A stretch of DNA of 62,212 nucleotides from contig JAFQTX010000002.1 in NCBI GenBank assembly GCA_017408825.1, positions 1 to 62,212 on the forward strand. The letters are read 5' to 3'. The notes beneath the pieces were generated by a model. The model was not told the origin of the DNA. It searched no databases and saw nothing but the letters and a program-made list of their open reading frames with translations. The position numbers were made by a program, and so were the translations under genes. Below, in pieces: positions 36,886-45,520 of this stretch. Positions within the stretch are counted from its first letter, which is position 1. Each line of letters starts with the position of its first letter. The DNA comes from Alistipes sp. GTDB taxonomy: Bacteria > Bacteroidota > Bacteroidia > Bacteroidales > Rikenellaceae.

Positions 36886-36990
36886 TTAGGACCATTAGGA
36901 CCATTAAGACCAATAAGACCATTACGAGGTCGGGTATCACATTGTTGTCTCGGCCGCTGTTACTCTCGTCCGCAACCGTCTTAATCTCTT
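36886..36990 (-). repeat. GACCATTAG 9-bp units and GGTCGGGTATCAC block
   Basis: AGGACCATT units with 9-nt spacing run into TTACGAGGTCGGGTATCAC and then a block with CCGCAACCGTCTTAATC. It belongs to the family found near 3.6, 20.7, 25.2, 45.3 and 61.2 kb. No gene is seen between 36777 and 37009. Confidence 0.6.
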
Positions 36991-37009
36991 ATTGCTGATC
37001 TTGGCAACG

Positions 37010-37708
37010 CTACTGAATCTTGATGTTTTCACACATATCGAGACACTTGGCAATGATGATGTCTGCGGTCTCGTCTATGGTCTCGTTATCCACCGTGATC
37101 TTGTTATTTATGGCGTAGCGCTCGATGCTGCTACGGACATTCTGGTGAAGATGCTTCGAGTAGTTGCGAATAAACTTGTCGATACGGCGGTTATACTTCT
37201 CGGGCTCGTTGCTATTATAGTATTGTAGTTTGTCGTTGCAGTACTCCGAGGTGCGGGCAATCCACTCCGACTCGATATTTCGGAAGCGGCTATCTACCGT
37301 TATGCTATCACCATCGTCGCTATTGCCACTGCGTATAAGAGCTATGGCGCCGATAACCACAGCGATAACAGCTATGGCCGTGAGGATGATAACGCCCCAA
37401 CGGCGCACTACGGGTAGTGCATCTCGATCGTCGGCAGGGGTGATGTCACGTGCCGTGCAGAAGTCGCTCCAGCCAGTAAATCCTACATAGCGAGCCAGCG
37501 ACGATAGCACGATAGGACGTGGTGCTGCTGTATGACCCTCCATATTGATGAACAACAGCTCGAGCGCCTCAGCTTCGATGCTTACGCCCACACTCTCAGC
37601 GACGGCATTCGACAGTGCGATGCAGTCTTCGTGTGTGGCGATGCCACGGCCAAACTCTGCCGTGACCATCTCCTTTAGGCGTTCAACATATTGCTCCTGT
37701 GTTGTCAT
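37010..37708 (-). CDS. Unknown protein with one central membrane segment
   Basis: A 232-residue protein I do not recognise. Residues 1-103 are soluble and presumably cytoplasmic. A strong membrane segment follows at about 105-126 (VIILTAIAVIAVVIGAIAL). The remaining ~105 residues are charged with Asn/Arg-rich helices (DKLQYYNSNEPEKYNRR). The layout, an N-terminal domain then a helix and a C-terminal region, recalls anti-sigma or membrane-anchored regulatory proteins, but no family is claimed. A TAACTTTG box (37723-37716) ends only 8 nt before the ATG, implying a nearly leaderless mRNA. It is 81 nt downstream of mutS. Confidence 0.75.
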   Translation of the reverse strand: MTTQEQYVERLKEMVTAEFGRGIATHEDCIALSNAVAESVGVSIEAEALELLFINMEGHTAAPRPIVLSSLARYVGFTGWSDFCTARDITPADDRDALPVVRRWGVIILTAIAVIAVVIGAIALIRSGNSDDGDSITVDSRFRNIESEWIARTSEYCNDKLQYYNSNEPEKYNRRIDKFIRNYSKHLHQNVRSSIERYAINNKITVDNETIDETADIIIAKCLDMCENIKIQ

Positions 37709-37789
37709 AGGGTCGCAAAGTTAATCAAAATAATTGTAAAAACCTAATTTTAAGTCTTTTTGCCACTCAGCCACTCCTCTCAGTGTGAG

Positions 37790-40501
37790 CTAAAGGCCTG
37801 TGATACGCTTTATCTCATTGAGCTTATTAAGAGCCTCGAGCGGTGTTAGCGAGTTGATGTCCAGGCCCTTGATCTGGTCGCGTATGGCAACGAGAACGGG
37901 ATCGTCGAGCTGGAACATAGAGAGCTGTATATTCTGCTGCGTGGTGGCTGCCGACTCGGCAATGCCTGTGCGTTTGCCACGCTGCTTTATGCCTCCCGAG
38001 GGGACAATCTCGCCTGAACCATATACCTTCTCGAGGTTCGAGAGTATGGCCTCGGCACGCTCCACAACCTCGTGTGGCATACCAGACATACGGGCAACGT
38101 GGATACCGAACGAGTGCTCAGTGCCACCACGCACCAGCTTGCGCAGGAATACGATGCTCTTGTCTATCTCCTTGACCGTCACGTGGTAGTTCTTCACACG
38201 TGGCAGCATATTCTCCAACTCGTTGAGCTCGTGGTAGTGCGTAGCAAATAGGGTCTTGGCAGCGCCGTGCTTATTGTTATGCAGGTACTCGACCATCGCC
38301 CACGCAATAGAGATACCGTCGTAGGTGCTTGTGCCACGACCGATCTCGTCGAGTAGAACGAGGCTGCGTGGTGAAATATTGTTTAGGATGCTTGCCGACT
38401 CCAGCATCTCTACCATAAACGTAGACTCGCCCTCGGAGAGGTTGTCCGAAGCACCAACACGTGTAAATATCTTATCCACAACGCCTATGTGTGCCTGGCG
38501 TGCTGGTACGAACGAGCCCATCTGTGCCATAAGCACGATGAGTGCTGTCTGGCGCAAGAGTGCCGACTTACCCGACATATTAGGACCTGTGATAACGATG
38601 ATCTGCTCGTTGTCGTTCGAGAGCATCACGTCGTTGGGTATATACTCCTCGCCGATGGGCATAAGGGTCTCGATAACGGGGTGGCGGCCATCCTTGATGT
38701 CGATTACGGTGCTATCATCCACCGTGGGGCGCACGTAGCCACGCTCACGTGCTATCTGGGCAAACGACTGCAAACAGTCGATGCGTGCAACTACCTGAGC
38801 ATCACGCTGCAAGACTCCGAGATACTGGCTTGCGAAGGTGATTATGGCGTTGTAGATCTGTGCCTCGATTTGGAGTATTCGCTCCTCGGCACCCATAATT
38901 TTTGACTCGTACTCCTTAAGTTCCTCGGTGATATATCGCTCGGCGCCCGTAAGTGTCTGTTTGCGTATCCACGTCTCGGGGACCTTATCCTTATGTGTGT
39001 TGCGCACCTCGATGTAGTAGCCAAAGACATTGTTGTATGCCACCTTGAGCGACGGAATACCCGTAGCCTCGCTCTCACGCTGCTGTAACGATTGTAGGTA
39101 GTCCTTGCCGTGCAGGGCTATGCGACGCAGGTCGTCGAGCTCGGCAGATACGCCCGAGGCGATGACACCGCCCTTCTGTATCTGGTTGCTTTCGGGGTCG
39201 GGATATATCTCTGTTTCGAGTCGAAGACGCACTGCTTCGAGAGGGTCGAGCCTCTGGGCAATGGTGTGTAGTGGCTCGTAGTCGGTGGACTCCATCAGGG
39301 CACGTAGTAGTTCTATGGCCGCAAGAGAGTGCTTAAGCTGTACCAGTTCACGTGGTGTGACACGCTGGGTGGCTATGCGTGAGGCTATGCGCTCGAGGTC
39401 GCCGATAAGCGATATTTGCTCTCGTAGTGCCTCGCCAAACTCCTCGTCGGTGAGTATCTTCTCTACGATGTTCTGGCGTAGACGTATCTTCTCGATATCC
39501 ATTAGCGGCATCGCCACCCAGCGCTTAAGCTGTCTGCCACCCATAGGTGTGCGTGTACGGTCGAGAATATCCACAAGGCTGCACTTAGACATAGAGCCTG
39601 ACGAGGTGAAGAGCTCGAGGTTGCGGATGGTGAACTTATCTATCCACACATACTCCTCACGGTCGATGCGCTGTATGGAGCGTAGGTGTGCTGTGTGGTG
39701 GTGCTCGGTGAACTCCAGGTAGTAGAGTATAGCACCTGCTGCCGAGATACCCTCCGACATAGAGTCGATGCCGAAGCCCTTGAGGTTCTGCACGCCGAGC
39801 TGCTTGCACAGCTTATCACGATTTACCGACTCGGCAAATACCCACTCATCGAGACGATAGGTGTAGTGCTTGGTGCCGAAGGCGTCGGCAAACTGCTCCT
39901 CACGACCACGCTGGTAGACAATCTCCTTGGGTTGGAGGTTGGAGATGAGCTTGTCTATGTATGTGTTGTTGCCCTCGGCAATGTAGAACTCTCCTGTCGA
40001 GAGGTCGAGGAAGGCTACTCCTGTGGTTGTCTTGCCAAAGTATACCGATGCTAAGAATGTGTTCTCCTTGCCGGCAATGAGGTTCTCGCCCATGACAACA
40101 CCTGGCGTCACCATCTCGATTACACCACGCCTCACGAGCTTCTTTGTGAGCTTTGGGTCTTCGAGCTGCTCGCATATTGCCACACGTTCGCCTGCCCGCA
40201 CTAACTTAGGCATATAGGTGTCGAGGGCGTGATAAGGGAAACCTGCCAGCTCTACGTAGGATGCTGCGCCATTGGCACGTCGTGTGAGTGTGATGCCCAA
40301 TATTCCGCTCGCCTTGATGGCATCCTCGCCAAAGGTCTCGTAGAAGTCGCCAACACGGAATAGTAGTATTGCGTCGGGGTGTACGGCCTTAATTTCGTAG
40401 TACTGCCTCATTAGTGGGGTCTCTACGTATCGCTTCTCGGCCTTAGGCTCTACGGCTGTTGTCTCATTATTATTGCTGCGTCTTGGGCACATAGTATACA
40501 T
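37790..40501 (-). CDS. mutS: DNA mismatch repair protein MutS
   Basis: Recognises base mismatches and small loops and starts repair with MutL. The 903-residue protein begins with a basic lead, then the mismatch-contact motif FRVGDFYETFG near 47 with the intercalating Phe and Glu. Connector, lever and clamp domains follow. The ABC ATPase has Walker A GPNMSGKS near 637 and Walker B LLDEIGRGTSTYDG near 714. The start could also be the Met at codon 4. It has its own strong promoter. Confidence 0.97.
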   Translation of the reverse strand: MYTMCPRRSNNNETTAVEPKAEKRYVETPLMRQYYEIKAVHPDAILLFRVGDFYETFGEDAIKASGILGITLTRRANGAASYVELAGFPYHALDTYMPKLVRAGERVAICEQLEDPKLTKKLVRRGVIEMVTPGVVMGENLIAGKENTFLASVYFGKTTTGVAFLDLSTGEFYIAEGNNTYIDKLISNLQPKEIVYQRGREEQFADAFGTKHYTYRLDEWVFAESVNRDKLCKQLGVQNLKGFGIDSMSEGISAAGAILYYLEFTEHHHTAHLRSIQRIDREEYVWIDKFTIRNLELFTSSGSMSKCSLVDILDRTRTPMGGRQLKRWVAMPLMDIEKIRLRQNIVEKILTDEEFGEALREQISLIGDLERIASRIATQRVTPRELVQLKHSLAAIELLRALMESTDYEPLHTIAQRLDPLEAVRLRLETEIYPDPESNQIQKGGVIASGVSAELDDLRRIALHGKDYLQSLQQRESEATGIPSLKVAYNNVFGYYIEVRNTHKDKVPETWIRKQTLTGAERYITEELKEYESKIMGAEERILQIEAQIYNAIITFASQYLGVLQRDAQVVARIDCLQSFAQIARERGYVRPTVDDSTVIDIKDGRHPVIETLMPIGEEYIPNDVMLSNDNEQIIVITGPNMSGKSALLRQTALIVLMAQMGSFVPARQAHIGVVDKIFTRVGASDNLSEGESTFMVEMLESASILNNISPRSLVLLDEIGRGTSTYDGISIAWAMVEYLHNNKHGAAKTLFATHYHELNELENMLPRVKNYHVTVKEIDKSIVFLRKLVRGGTEHSFGIHVARMSGMPHEVVERAEAILSNLEKVYGSGEIVPSGGIKQRGKRTGIAESAATTQQNIQLSMFQLDDPVLVAIRDQIKGLDINSLTPLEALNKLNEIKRITGL

Positions 40502-40514
40502 ATATATAACCTCA

Positions 40515-40545
40515 CAAAGATATAAAAACGAATTGAAAATTCAAA
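40515..40545 (-). promoter_or_regulatory. Predicted mutS promoter
   Basis: On the minus strand, TTTG (40545-40542), 19 nt, TATCTTTG (40522-40515): a full match to the Bacteroidota consensus, about 14 nt before the ATG. Confidence 0.75.
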
Positions 40546-40652
40546 ATTAACTATTATAAATAGTTGTTAGATGTTGGATATTGTGAATATTACTAAAAAT
40601 AGTTACCTTTAGAGGTAGAGAAATAGCCCAACAGCCATGCTCTGTGTTGATG

Positions 40653-40684
40653 TTTGGCGAAGTGCGAGTTTTTTGCTAAATTTG
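40653..40684 (+). promoter_or_regulatory. Predicted promoter of the Sel1-repeat gene
   Basis: TTTG (40653-40656), 20 nt, TAAATTTG (40677-40684). The leader to the ATG at 40757 is about 65 nt. Confidence 0.65.
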
Positions 40685-40756
40685 CGACTGTGATGTTGCG
40701 TAAGTCGCAAGATACGGTACGACGAATAGATGTAAAATGATTATAACGAACAGATT

Positions 40757-41308
40757 ATGAAGAGATTATTTTTGCTTGCAGTGTTGCTCCTAACATTTGG
40801 TGGCCTTTCGGCGCAGAGCATCGAGGAGCTTGAGGCACGTGCCGCTAAGGGCGACGTGGAGGCTCAGGTGGCCTTGGCTGACTACTATTTTGATGGCGAG
40901 AATGCTGACTTTGCGAAGGCTGCTGAGTGGTATATGAAGGCTGCTGAGCAGAACAATCCTAAGGCACAATTTGGCTTAGGCTATTGCTACTTCTTAGGTG
41001 CTGGCCTTAAACCTAATATGGACGAGGCGCTCGTGTGGTTTAGAAGAGCTGCCGAGCAGGGCAATGCGCTGGCAAATAGCTATTTAGGCTTCTTGTATAT
41101 GCGAGGCATCGGCGTACAATGTGACTACGATGTCGCTGTACGATACCTTATGCCTGCTGCCGAGGCGGGCGATGCTGAGGCGCAGTATAGCTTGGCGCTA
41201 TGCTACTTTAATGGCTTGGGCGTGGAGCGTAGCGACGAGGAGGCTATGCGGTGGGTAACCTTAGCCGCAGAGGGTGGCCACGCTGAGGCAAAGAAGATTG
41301 CCGAGTAG
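40757..41308 (+). CDS. Secreted Sel1-like repeat protein
   Basis: A 183-residue protein with signal peptide MKRLFLLAVLLLTFGGLSA and then four Sel1-like repeats (SLR) of about 36 residues. They show the usual A..G...A...L...Y..G pattern, for example AQFGLGYCYFLGAGLKPN near 74. Such solenoids mediate protein contacts in the envelope. No partner can be named. It faces the helicase gene tail to tail, 5 nt apart. Confidence 0.9.
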   Translation: MKRLFLLAVLLLTFGGLSAQSIEELEARAAKGDVEAQVALADYYFDGENADFAKAAEWYMKAAEQNNPKAQFGLGYCYFLGAGLKPNMDEALVWFRRAAEQGNALANSYLGFLYMRGIGVQCDYDVAVRYLMPAAEAGDAEAQYSLALCYFNGLGVERSDEEAMRWVTLAAEGGHAEAKKIAE

Positions 41309-41313
41309 ACACT

Positions 41314-42732
41314 CTACCCCTCGAAGAAACGCTCGTCAAAATTTACCAGGTAGACACGCTCCGTGGCACGTGTTATGGCAGTGTACAACCAGCGCAACAT
41401 ATCACGTGTCATAGGCTCGTCGCCAAATAGACAACGATCGACAAACACGGCGCTCCACTGACCACCCTGAGCCTTGTGGCACGTTACGGCGTAGGCAAAC
41501 TTTATCTGCAAGGCGTTGAAGTGCTCGTTCTCACGTATAGCCTTGTATCTCTTTGACTTAGTGGTGATGTCGAGGTAGTCTTTCTCGATCTCGTAGAATA
41601 GCTCTCGGCTCTGCTCTCGGGTTAGTGATGGCGACTCCGAGGAGATGGTGTCGAGCAGTATCTTTGCCTCGATCTCGTAACCATCGTAGTCGGGAAACTC
41701 GAGCACGGCATTGGCAAAGCGGAAGCCGTAAAGCTCCTCGAAACGACGTAGGCGTCTGAGGCGCACAACATCGCCGTTAGCGATAAAGGCCATTGGTGTG
41801 TTATCGTCCTTCTCGGCGTAGTGGTAGTTGTTCTTCACGACCATCAACATATCGCCACTCTCAATCTCCTCCTCGGCCGATAGGTTGTGGCGGCGTATCC
41901 CCTCGTTGAAGCGGTTGGCACGCTTGTTTGAGCGTGTGATGACTATGGTCTCGTCACGACCATAGCGGTCGTAGCAATCTTGCAGAGCCTCAATGAGTTC
42001 ACTGCCTTGTACCGAGCGAAAATCCTCAAACGACATATCAAAGAGCGGTATCTCGTGAATATTGTTCTCGAGCATACAGCGCAGCATAGTGGCGTTGAAC
42101 AGAATACCCGAGTCCTGACTCTGGCGCACCACCTCGTCCATAGTGCCATACTCCACATCGCCGTAGGGTAGTAGCGTGGCGGGATCGAGCGCAGGGCTGA
42201 AGTCGTCGCCCACGGGGGGTAGCTGCGCATCGTCGCCCACAAGAAGCAGTCGGCAGCGCTTGCCCGAGCGGACATATGTCACAAGGTCCTCGAGGAGGTT
42301 GCCCGAGCCAAATGTGGCTCCATCCTGCGTAGAGGCCGAGAGCATCGAGGCCTCATCGACGATAAACACTGCGTCGTGCTCACGGTTGTAGTCCAGCGAG
42401 AAGCGTGACTCGTAGTCAGCAAGAGTGCGCTCACGATATATCTTCTTGTGTATGGTGTAGGCCGTATGAAGAGAGTAGCGTGTGAGAACCTTGGCGGCAC
42501 GCCCTGTGGGTGCAAGGAGTATGGGTTTGATACCCAGCTCTTTGAGCGCTGCAACAAAGGCTGCAATGATCGTAGTCTTGCCCGTACCGGCATATCCGTT
42601 GAGCAAAAATATACGCCCGAAATCGTCGTCCGAGAGCCACTGAGATAACTTTTCTATAATTTTTTTTTGGTTATTTGTTGCGTCGAACGATAATTTTGCG
42701 TAAATTTGATGCGAAATATGGGTGTTAAGCAT
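41314..42732 (-). CDS. RecD/Dda-like ATP-dependent DNA helicase
   Basis: A 472-residue superfamily 1 helicase. Walker A GYAGTGKTT is at 46-54, LLAPTGRAAK near 72 (motif Ia), FIVDEASML near 126 (Walker B), a Gln/Arg-containing motif GDDAQLPPVGDD near 164, and the C-terminal UvrD-like motif YAVTCHKAQGGQW near 424 followed by RWLYTAITRATERVYLV. It is shorter than RecD and lacks RecBC neighbours, so it is best described as a RecD2/Dda-like helicase of unknown pathway. Confidence 0.9.
   Translation of the reverse strand: MLNTHISHQIYAKLSFDATNNQKKIIEKLSQWLSDDDFGRIFLLNGYAGTGKTTIIAAFVAALKELGIKPILLAPTGRAAKVLTRYSLHTAYTIHKKIYRERTLADYESRFSLDYNREHDAVFIVDEASMLSASTQDGATFGSGNLLEDLVTYVRSGKRCRLLLVGDDAQLPPVGDDFSPALDPATLLPYGDVEYGTMDEVVRQSQDSGILFNATMLRCMLENNIHEIPLFDMSFEDFRSVQGSELIEALQDCYDRYGRDETIVITRSNKRANRFNEGIRRHNLSAEEEIESGDMLMVVKNNYHYAEKDDNTPMAFIANGDVVRLRRLRRFEELYGFRFANAVLEFPDYDGYEIEAKILLDTISSESPSLTREQSRELFYEIEKDYLDITTKSKRYKAIRENEHFNALQIKFAYAVTCHKAQGGQWSAVFVDRCLFGDEPMTRDMLRWLYTAITRATERVYLVNFDERFFEG
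42678..42708 (+). promoter_or_regulatory. Predicted promoter of the 42793 gene
   Basis: TTG (42678-42680), 20 nt, TAAATTTG (42701-42708), with a leader of about 78 nt. It lies within the 5' coding end of the divergent helicase gene. Confidence 0.6.
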
Positions 42733-42792
42733 AGTGCGCCTGAATATTTAATTGTTAAACGACGATACAAACTTAATAACAAATAATCAAAA

Positions 42793-43596
42793 ATGAAAAG
42801 AGTATTTCAACTTTTATTGCTCGTAGCTATCGGTGGCCTCTGCTATTGGGTCTATGATATGATCGCAGTTAATGTGAATGCTGAGGAGCAGATTAAGGAG
42901 CGTGAGACAATCGTGGTGGAGAAGGCTAAGGTGCTTCGTGAACTTATGCAGGCTTACAAGGACTCACGTCCTGATAAGAAGTACACCACAAACTGGGACA
43001 CCATCACCGAGTTTGCTAAGAATGGCGTGATCATCGAGAAGAGCGAGATCTACGATGAGAACAACCTCGACAATAAGCCTAAGCTCGACTCTATCCGCAA
43101 GGTAAACCCAAAGTGGAAGAACCAGAAGATCGACTCAGTATCTGTTCGCAAGACTATCCTTGTGGGCTACTCTGACGAGGATATCGAGAACTTGCGTTAC
43201 ATCCCATTCTCAAACAAAAAGATGTTCCAGCTCGATACAGTTACCTATGTTATGGGTACATACAAGTCGCACTTGTTGCGTTGCCACGCACCTTACGTAG
43301 ACTTCCTTAACACCGATGAGTACAACCAGCAGTTCTGGAATATGCTCGAGACAAAGTTCGACCTCTTTATCGCTAACTCTGAGGCAAGCGACCAGATGAA
43401 GAAGATGAAGGCAGATGGTCTTAAGGCTGCTATTCAGACGGTTGATGATAAGATGAACCCTGGTAAGAAGGTGGCTAAGTATTCAATCGGTAGCGTAGTG
43501 CCTATCCCAATGGATATCGAGTTCTTTGGCGTAACCTTCGGTAGCCTCGAGGAGAACTCAGATAAGGGCAGCTGGGAGGATGGTCGCCTTGAGTAA
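42793..43596 (+). CDS. Unknown membrane-anchored protein
   Basis: A 267-residue protein not recognised to a named family. The N-terminus (MKRVFQLLLLVAIGGLCYWVYDMI) is an uncleaved anchor or signal peptide. Next comes a charged helix at about 28-60, likely coiled coil, containing KERETIVVEKAKVLRELMQA. The rest is a Lys/Asp-rich globular region, presumably periplasmic. Similar anchored proteins are common upstream of DUF3822/rsmD in Bacteroidales by position. Codon usage fits highly expressed neighbours. The stop is 3 nt before DUF3822. Confidence 0.82.
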   Translation: MKRVFQLLLLVAIGGLCYWVYDMIAVNVNAEEQIKERETIVVEKAKVLRELMQAYKDSRPDKKYTTNWDTITEFAKNGVIIEKSEIYDENNLDNKPKLDSIRKVNPKWKNQKIDSVSVRKTILVGYSDEDIENLRYIPFSNKKMFQLDTVTYVMGTYKSHLLRCHAPYVDFLNTDEYNQQFWNMLETKFDLFIANSEASDQMKKMKADGLKAAIQTVDDKMNPGKKVAKYSIGSVVPIPMDIEFFGVTFGSLEENSDKGSWEDGRLE

Positions 43597-43599
43597 CGT

Positions 43600-44187
43600 A
43601 TGAGCTTCACTATCTATGAAAAAGTGTCCATCCGCCTGATGTCGGGTGGACACTCTTTTTCTCGCGAGGATATCGACGTGCGGGCAGGTCTCCTTAGAGG
43701 TAATGCTGTGGTTGAGATCATCACACCACGCACTACGCTTGTGCCTACGACGATGTATCATGCCGATGCTACGGAGAGCTACCTACGTATGGTGGGTCGT
43801 GGACATCGCCACGATGAGGTGGTTGTTGTAAGCCCCGAGGTGGACGATAGGGTAGCCATTATGGCCATCAACAAAGAGTGCTACGACTATCTACGTACGA
43901 CCTTTGGCGATAACATACACTTTGTGTCGCCCCTGATCCTTAGCCGTGTGCCCAAGGAGGGCGCCATCATCGAACTTGTGGGTGAGGTGATGTATGTGCG
44001 TATCTTCAATGGCGGAATGATCTTTGGCGAGACTATCGTGATACCTACCGATGCCGATATGCTCTATGCGTTGGAGAGTATCAATGCCGTATACCATATA
44101 TATAATATGCGCACGCGTGTGAAGGGCGATGTTGCTCGTTTTACCAAGTGCTGCAACGACCTATTTACAAATCTCGAATGCGAATAA
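43600..44187 (+). CDS. DUF3822 family protein
   Basis: A 195-residue Bacteroidota-specific protein of unknown function, recognised by the N-terminal KVSIRLMSGGHSFS segment, the following L-N-A-V-V-E / TTLVPTTMY blocks, and its position next to rsmD. The family's actin-like fold has been suggested, but I cannot show it. It starts 3 nt after the previous gene, and codons 6-20 form a terminator-like hairpin. It overlaps rsmD by 10 nt, so the two are probably coupled. Confidence 0.85.
   Translation: MSFTIYEKVSIRLMSGGHSFSREDIDVRAGLLRGNAVVEIITPRTTLVPTTMYHADATESYLRMVGRGHRHDEVVVVSPEVDDRVAIMAINKECYDYLRTTFGDNIHFVSPLILSRVPKEGAIIELVGEVMYVRIFNGGMIFGETIVIPTDADMLYALESINAVYHIYNMRTRVKGDVARFTKCCNDLFTNLECE
43618..43661 (+). 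terminator. Intrinsic-terminator-like hairpin inside the DUF3822 start
   Basis: AAAAAGTGTCCATCCG pairs with the region CGGGTGGACACTCTTTTT with one 2-nt bulge and one mismatch, and ends in a T5 run. It lies about 20-60 nt downstream of the DUF3822 start codon, inside conserved codons. It could terminate the upstream gene's mRNA or attenuate DUF3822-rsmD expression. Confidence 0.7.
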
Positions 44188-44711
44188 TCAGCGGAAAATA
44201 CCGTGGTCGCACCATCACGCCACCACGTAACCTTAGGGCACGCCCCACGACCGACTTTGCCAAGGAGAATATCTTCAACGTTCTGGGCAACCTTGTCGAT
44301 TTCGGGGACCTCGACGTGCTCGACCTCTTCTCGGGCACAGGCTCTATAAGCTACGAGTTTGCCTCACGTGGCGTGCGTAGCGTCACGTCGGTGGAGGTTA
44401 ATAACGTGCACCATAATTTCATCCGTCAGACCGCCCGTGAGCTTGAGTTCGATAATTTCTATGCCGTGCGAGCTAACGTGTTCTTGTATCTGAAGAGTTG
44501 TACCAAGCAGTTCGACCTTATATTTTCGGATGCACCCTACGATCTTGAGGGTAGCGAGGAGGTTATACGCCTGGTTTTTGAGCGTGACCTGCTCGGTGAG
44601 GATGGAATTTTGGTTTTCGAACACTCTAAGGATCGAGATTTCTCGAACCACGAAAAATTCTGGCAGCTAAGGAGTTACGGTAGTGTGCAGTTTTCGATGT
44701 TCAGAAAGTGA
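44178..44711 (+). CDS. rsmD: 16S rRNA (guanine966-N2)-methyltransferase RsmD
   Basis: SAM-dependent methylation of G966 in 16S rRNA. From ATG 44178 the product is 177 residues: MRIISGKYRGR, then the ARPTTDFAKENIFNVL family block near 22. SAM motif I is LDLFSGTGSISYE near 54. Motif IV reads FSDAPYDL near 118, where most relatives have DPPY. An upstream in-frame start at 44148 would add 10 residues unlike the family. It overlaps DUF3822 by 10 nt. Confidence 0.93.
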   Translation: MRIISGKYRGRTITPPRNLRARPTTDFAKENIFNVLGNLVDFGDLDVLDLFSGTGSISYEFASRGVRSVTSVEVNNVHHNFIRQTARELEFDNFYAVRANVFLYLKSCTKQFDLIFSDAPYDLEGSEEVIRLVFERDLLGEDGILVFEHSKDRDFSNHEKFWQLRSYGSVQFSMFRK

Positions 44712-44741
44712 TATTTTTTTGAAAAAAAAGTTGCGAAAATA

Positions 44742-44772
44742 TTTGCAGGTTCAAAAAAATGTAGTACCTTTG
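44742..44772 (+). promoter_or_regulatory. Predicted tRNA-Asp promoter
   Basis: TTTG (44742-44745), 19 nt, TACCTTTG (44765-44772). A perfect match to the Bacteroidota consensus, about 40 nt before the mature tRNA. Confidence 0.8.
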
Positions 44773-44812
44773 CAACGCAATCGAAAGGAAATAGGTTGCG
44801 AGTTCTTAAAAT

Positions 44813-44889
44813 GGTGCGTTAGTTCAGCTGGTTAGAATACGTGCCTGTCACGCACGGGGTCAGGGGTTCGAGTCCCCTACGCACCGCCA
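44813..44889 (+). tRNA. tRNA-Asp (GTC)
   Basis: A 77-nt cloverleaf with acceptor GGTGCGT/ACGCACC, D stem GTTC/GAAT, anticodon stem CGTGC/GCACG with anticodon GTC at 44847-44849, T arm GGGGTTCGAGTCCCC, discriminator G and an encoded CCA (44887-44889). Its last 24 nt are duplicated 260 nt downstream. Confidence 0.97.
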
Positions 44890-44970
44890 ATTTAAGACAA
44901 CAAAGCCACTCAGCAGAGTGGCTTTTGTTTTTGTGTGTTGGGCTCTATGAGCAAGCTCATAGCCCAACAC
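44866..44970 (+). repeat. Direct repeat, copy 1 (tRNA-Asp 3' end and downstream)
   Basis: A 105-bp segment starting at GTTCG of the tRNA T arm and running past the terminator to CCCAACAC. Copy 2 at 45126-45230 differs at two positions by eye. It carries the stem GGGCT-C-TATGAGC/GCTCATAGCCC as well as the terminator. Confidence 0.95.
44902..44930 (+). terminator. tRNA-Asp terminator
   Basis: AAAGCCACTC, loop AGCA, GAGTGGCTTT, then a T-rich tail. A second copy of the same hairpin (loop AACA) lies at 45162-45190 within the duplicated segment. Confidence 0.9.
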
Positions 44971-45125
44971 ACAAACCCCAGCCTCGCTGAATGCGAGGCG
45001 TTGTTGTCTTTTGTTGTTGTGAGGTGCACTGCTCACTATGTGGGGTTGAGCCGATATGATAGTGGTTTATTGCTTGACCTTTGGTCTGCGCTATTTTTAA
45101 TCGGTATCGGCTCTACTGCTTCGCA

Positions 45126-45230
45126 GTTCGAGTCCCCTACGCACCGCCAATTTAAGACAACAAAGCCACTCAACAGAGTGGCTTTTGTTTTTGTGTGTTC
45201 GGCTCTATGAGCAAGCTCATAGCCCAACAC
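45126..45230 (+). repeat. Direct repeat, copy 2 (orphan tRNA-Asp 3' end)
   Basis: This repeats 44866-44970, including 24 nt of the tRNA 3' end with CCA, the terminator and a second hairpin, without the 5' part of the tRNA. The 155 nt between the copies contain a small GCCTCGC/GCGAGGC hairpin (44982-45000) and no credible ORF. The arrangement looks like the two sides of a past tRNA-targeted insertion, or a simple duplication. Confidence 0.9.
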
Positions 45231-45234
45231 CGAG

Positions 45235-45520
45235 ATTGAGACAATAAGCGACAATAAGACAATTAGGACCAGTAAGACAATTAAGATGGTTGCGGCAAAA
45301 GCACCAACGGCCAACAGCGCCAGCGGCCGAAACAACAGCGTGATACCCGACCTCGTAATGGTCTTATGGTCCTAATGGTCTTAATGGTCCTAAAAAAAAT
45401 AAAGACAATTAAGATGGTTGCGGCAGGTAGCGCAAACAGCCAGTGGCCGAAACAACAGCTGATACCCTACCTCGTAATGGTCTTATGGTCTTAATGGTCC
45501 TAATACTCCTAAAAGAATTG
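45235..45520. repeat. Tandem GGTCTTAAT/GATGGTTGCGG repeat block
   Basis: Two copies of a unit of about 125 bp: 9-nt GACAATTAA-type units, GATGGTTGCGG, a GCCAACAGCGCCAGCGGCCG stretch, GATACCCGACCTCGTAATGG. It is closely related to 25190-25380 and, reversed, to 61150-61420. No gene is seen from 45231 to 45693. Confidence 0.7.

Noticed and set aside
38472-38480. Perfect DnaA box TTATCCACA
   Set aside because: It lies inside mutS coding sequence as a single isolated site; expected by chance and codon use.
44935-45210. 91-codon ORF in the tRNA-Asp duplication
   Set aside because: It spans both direct-repeat copies and the intervening hairpin; no homology and no start context.
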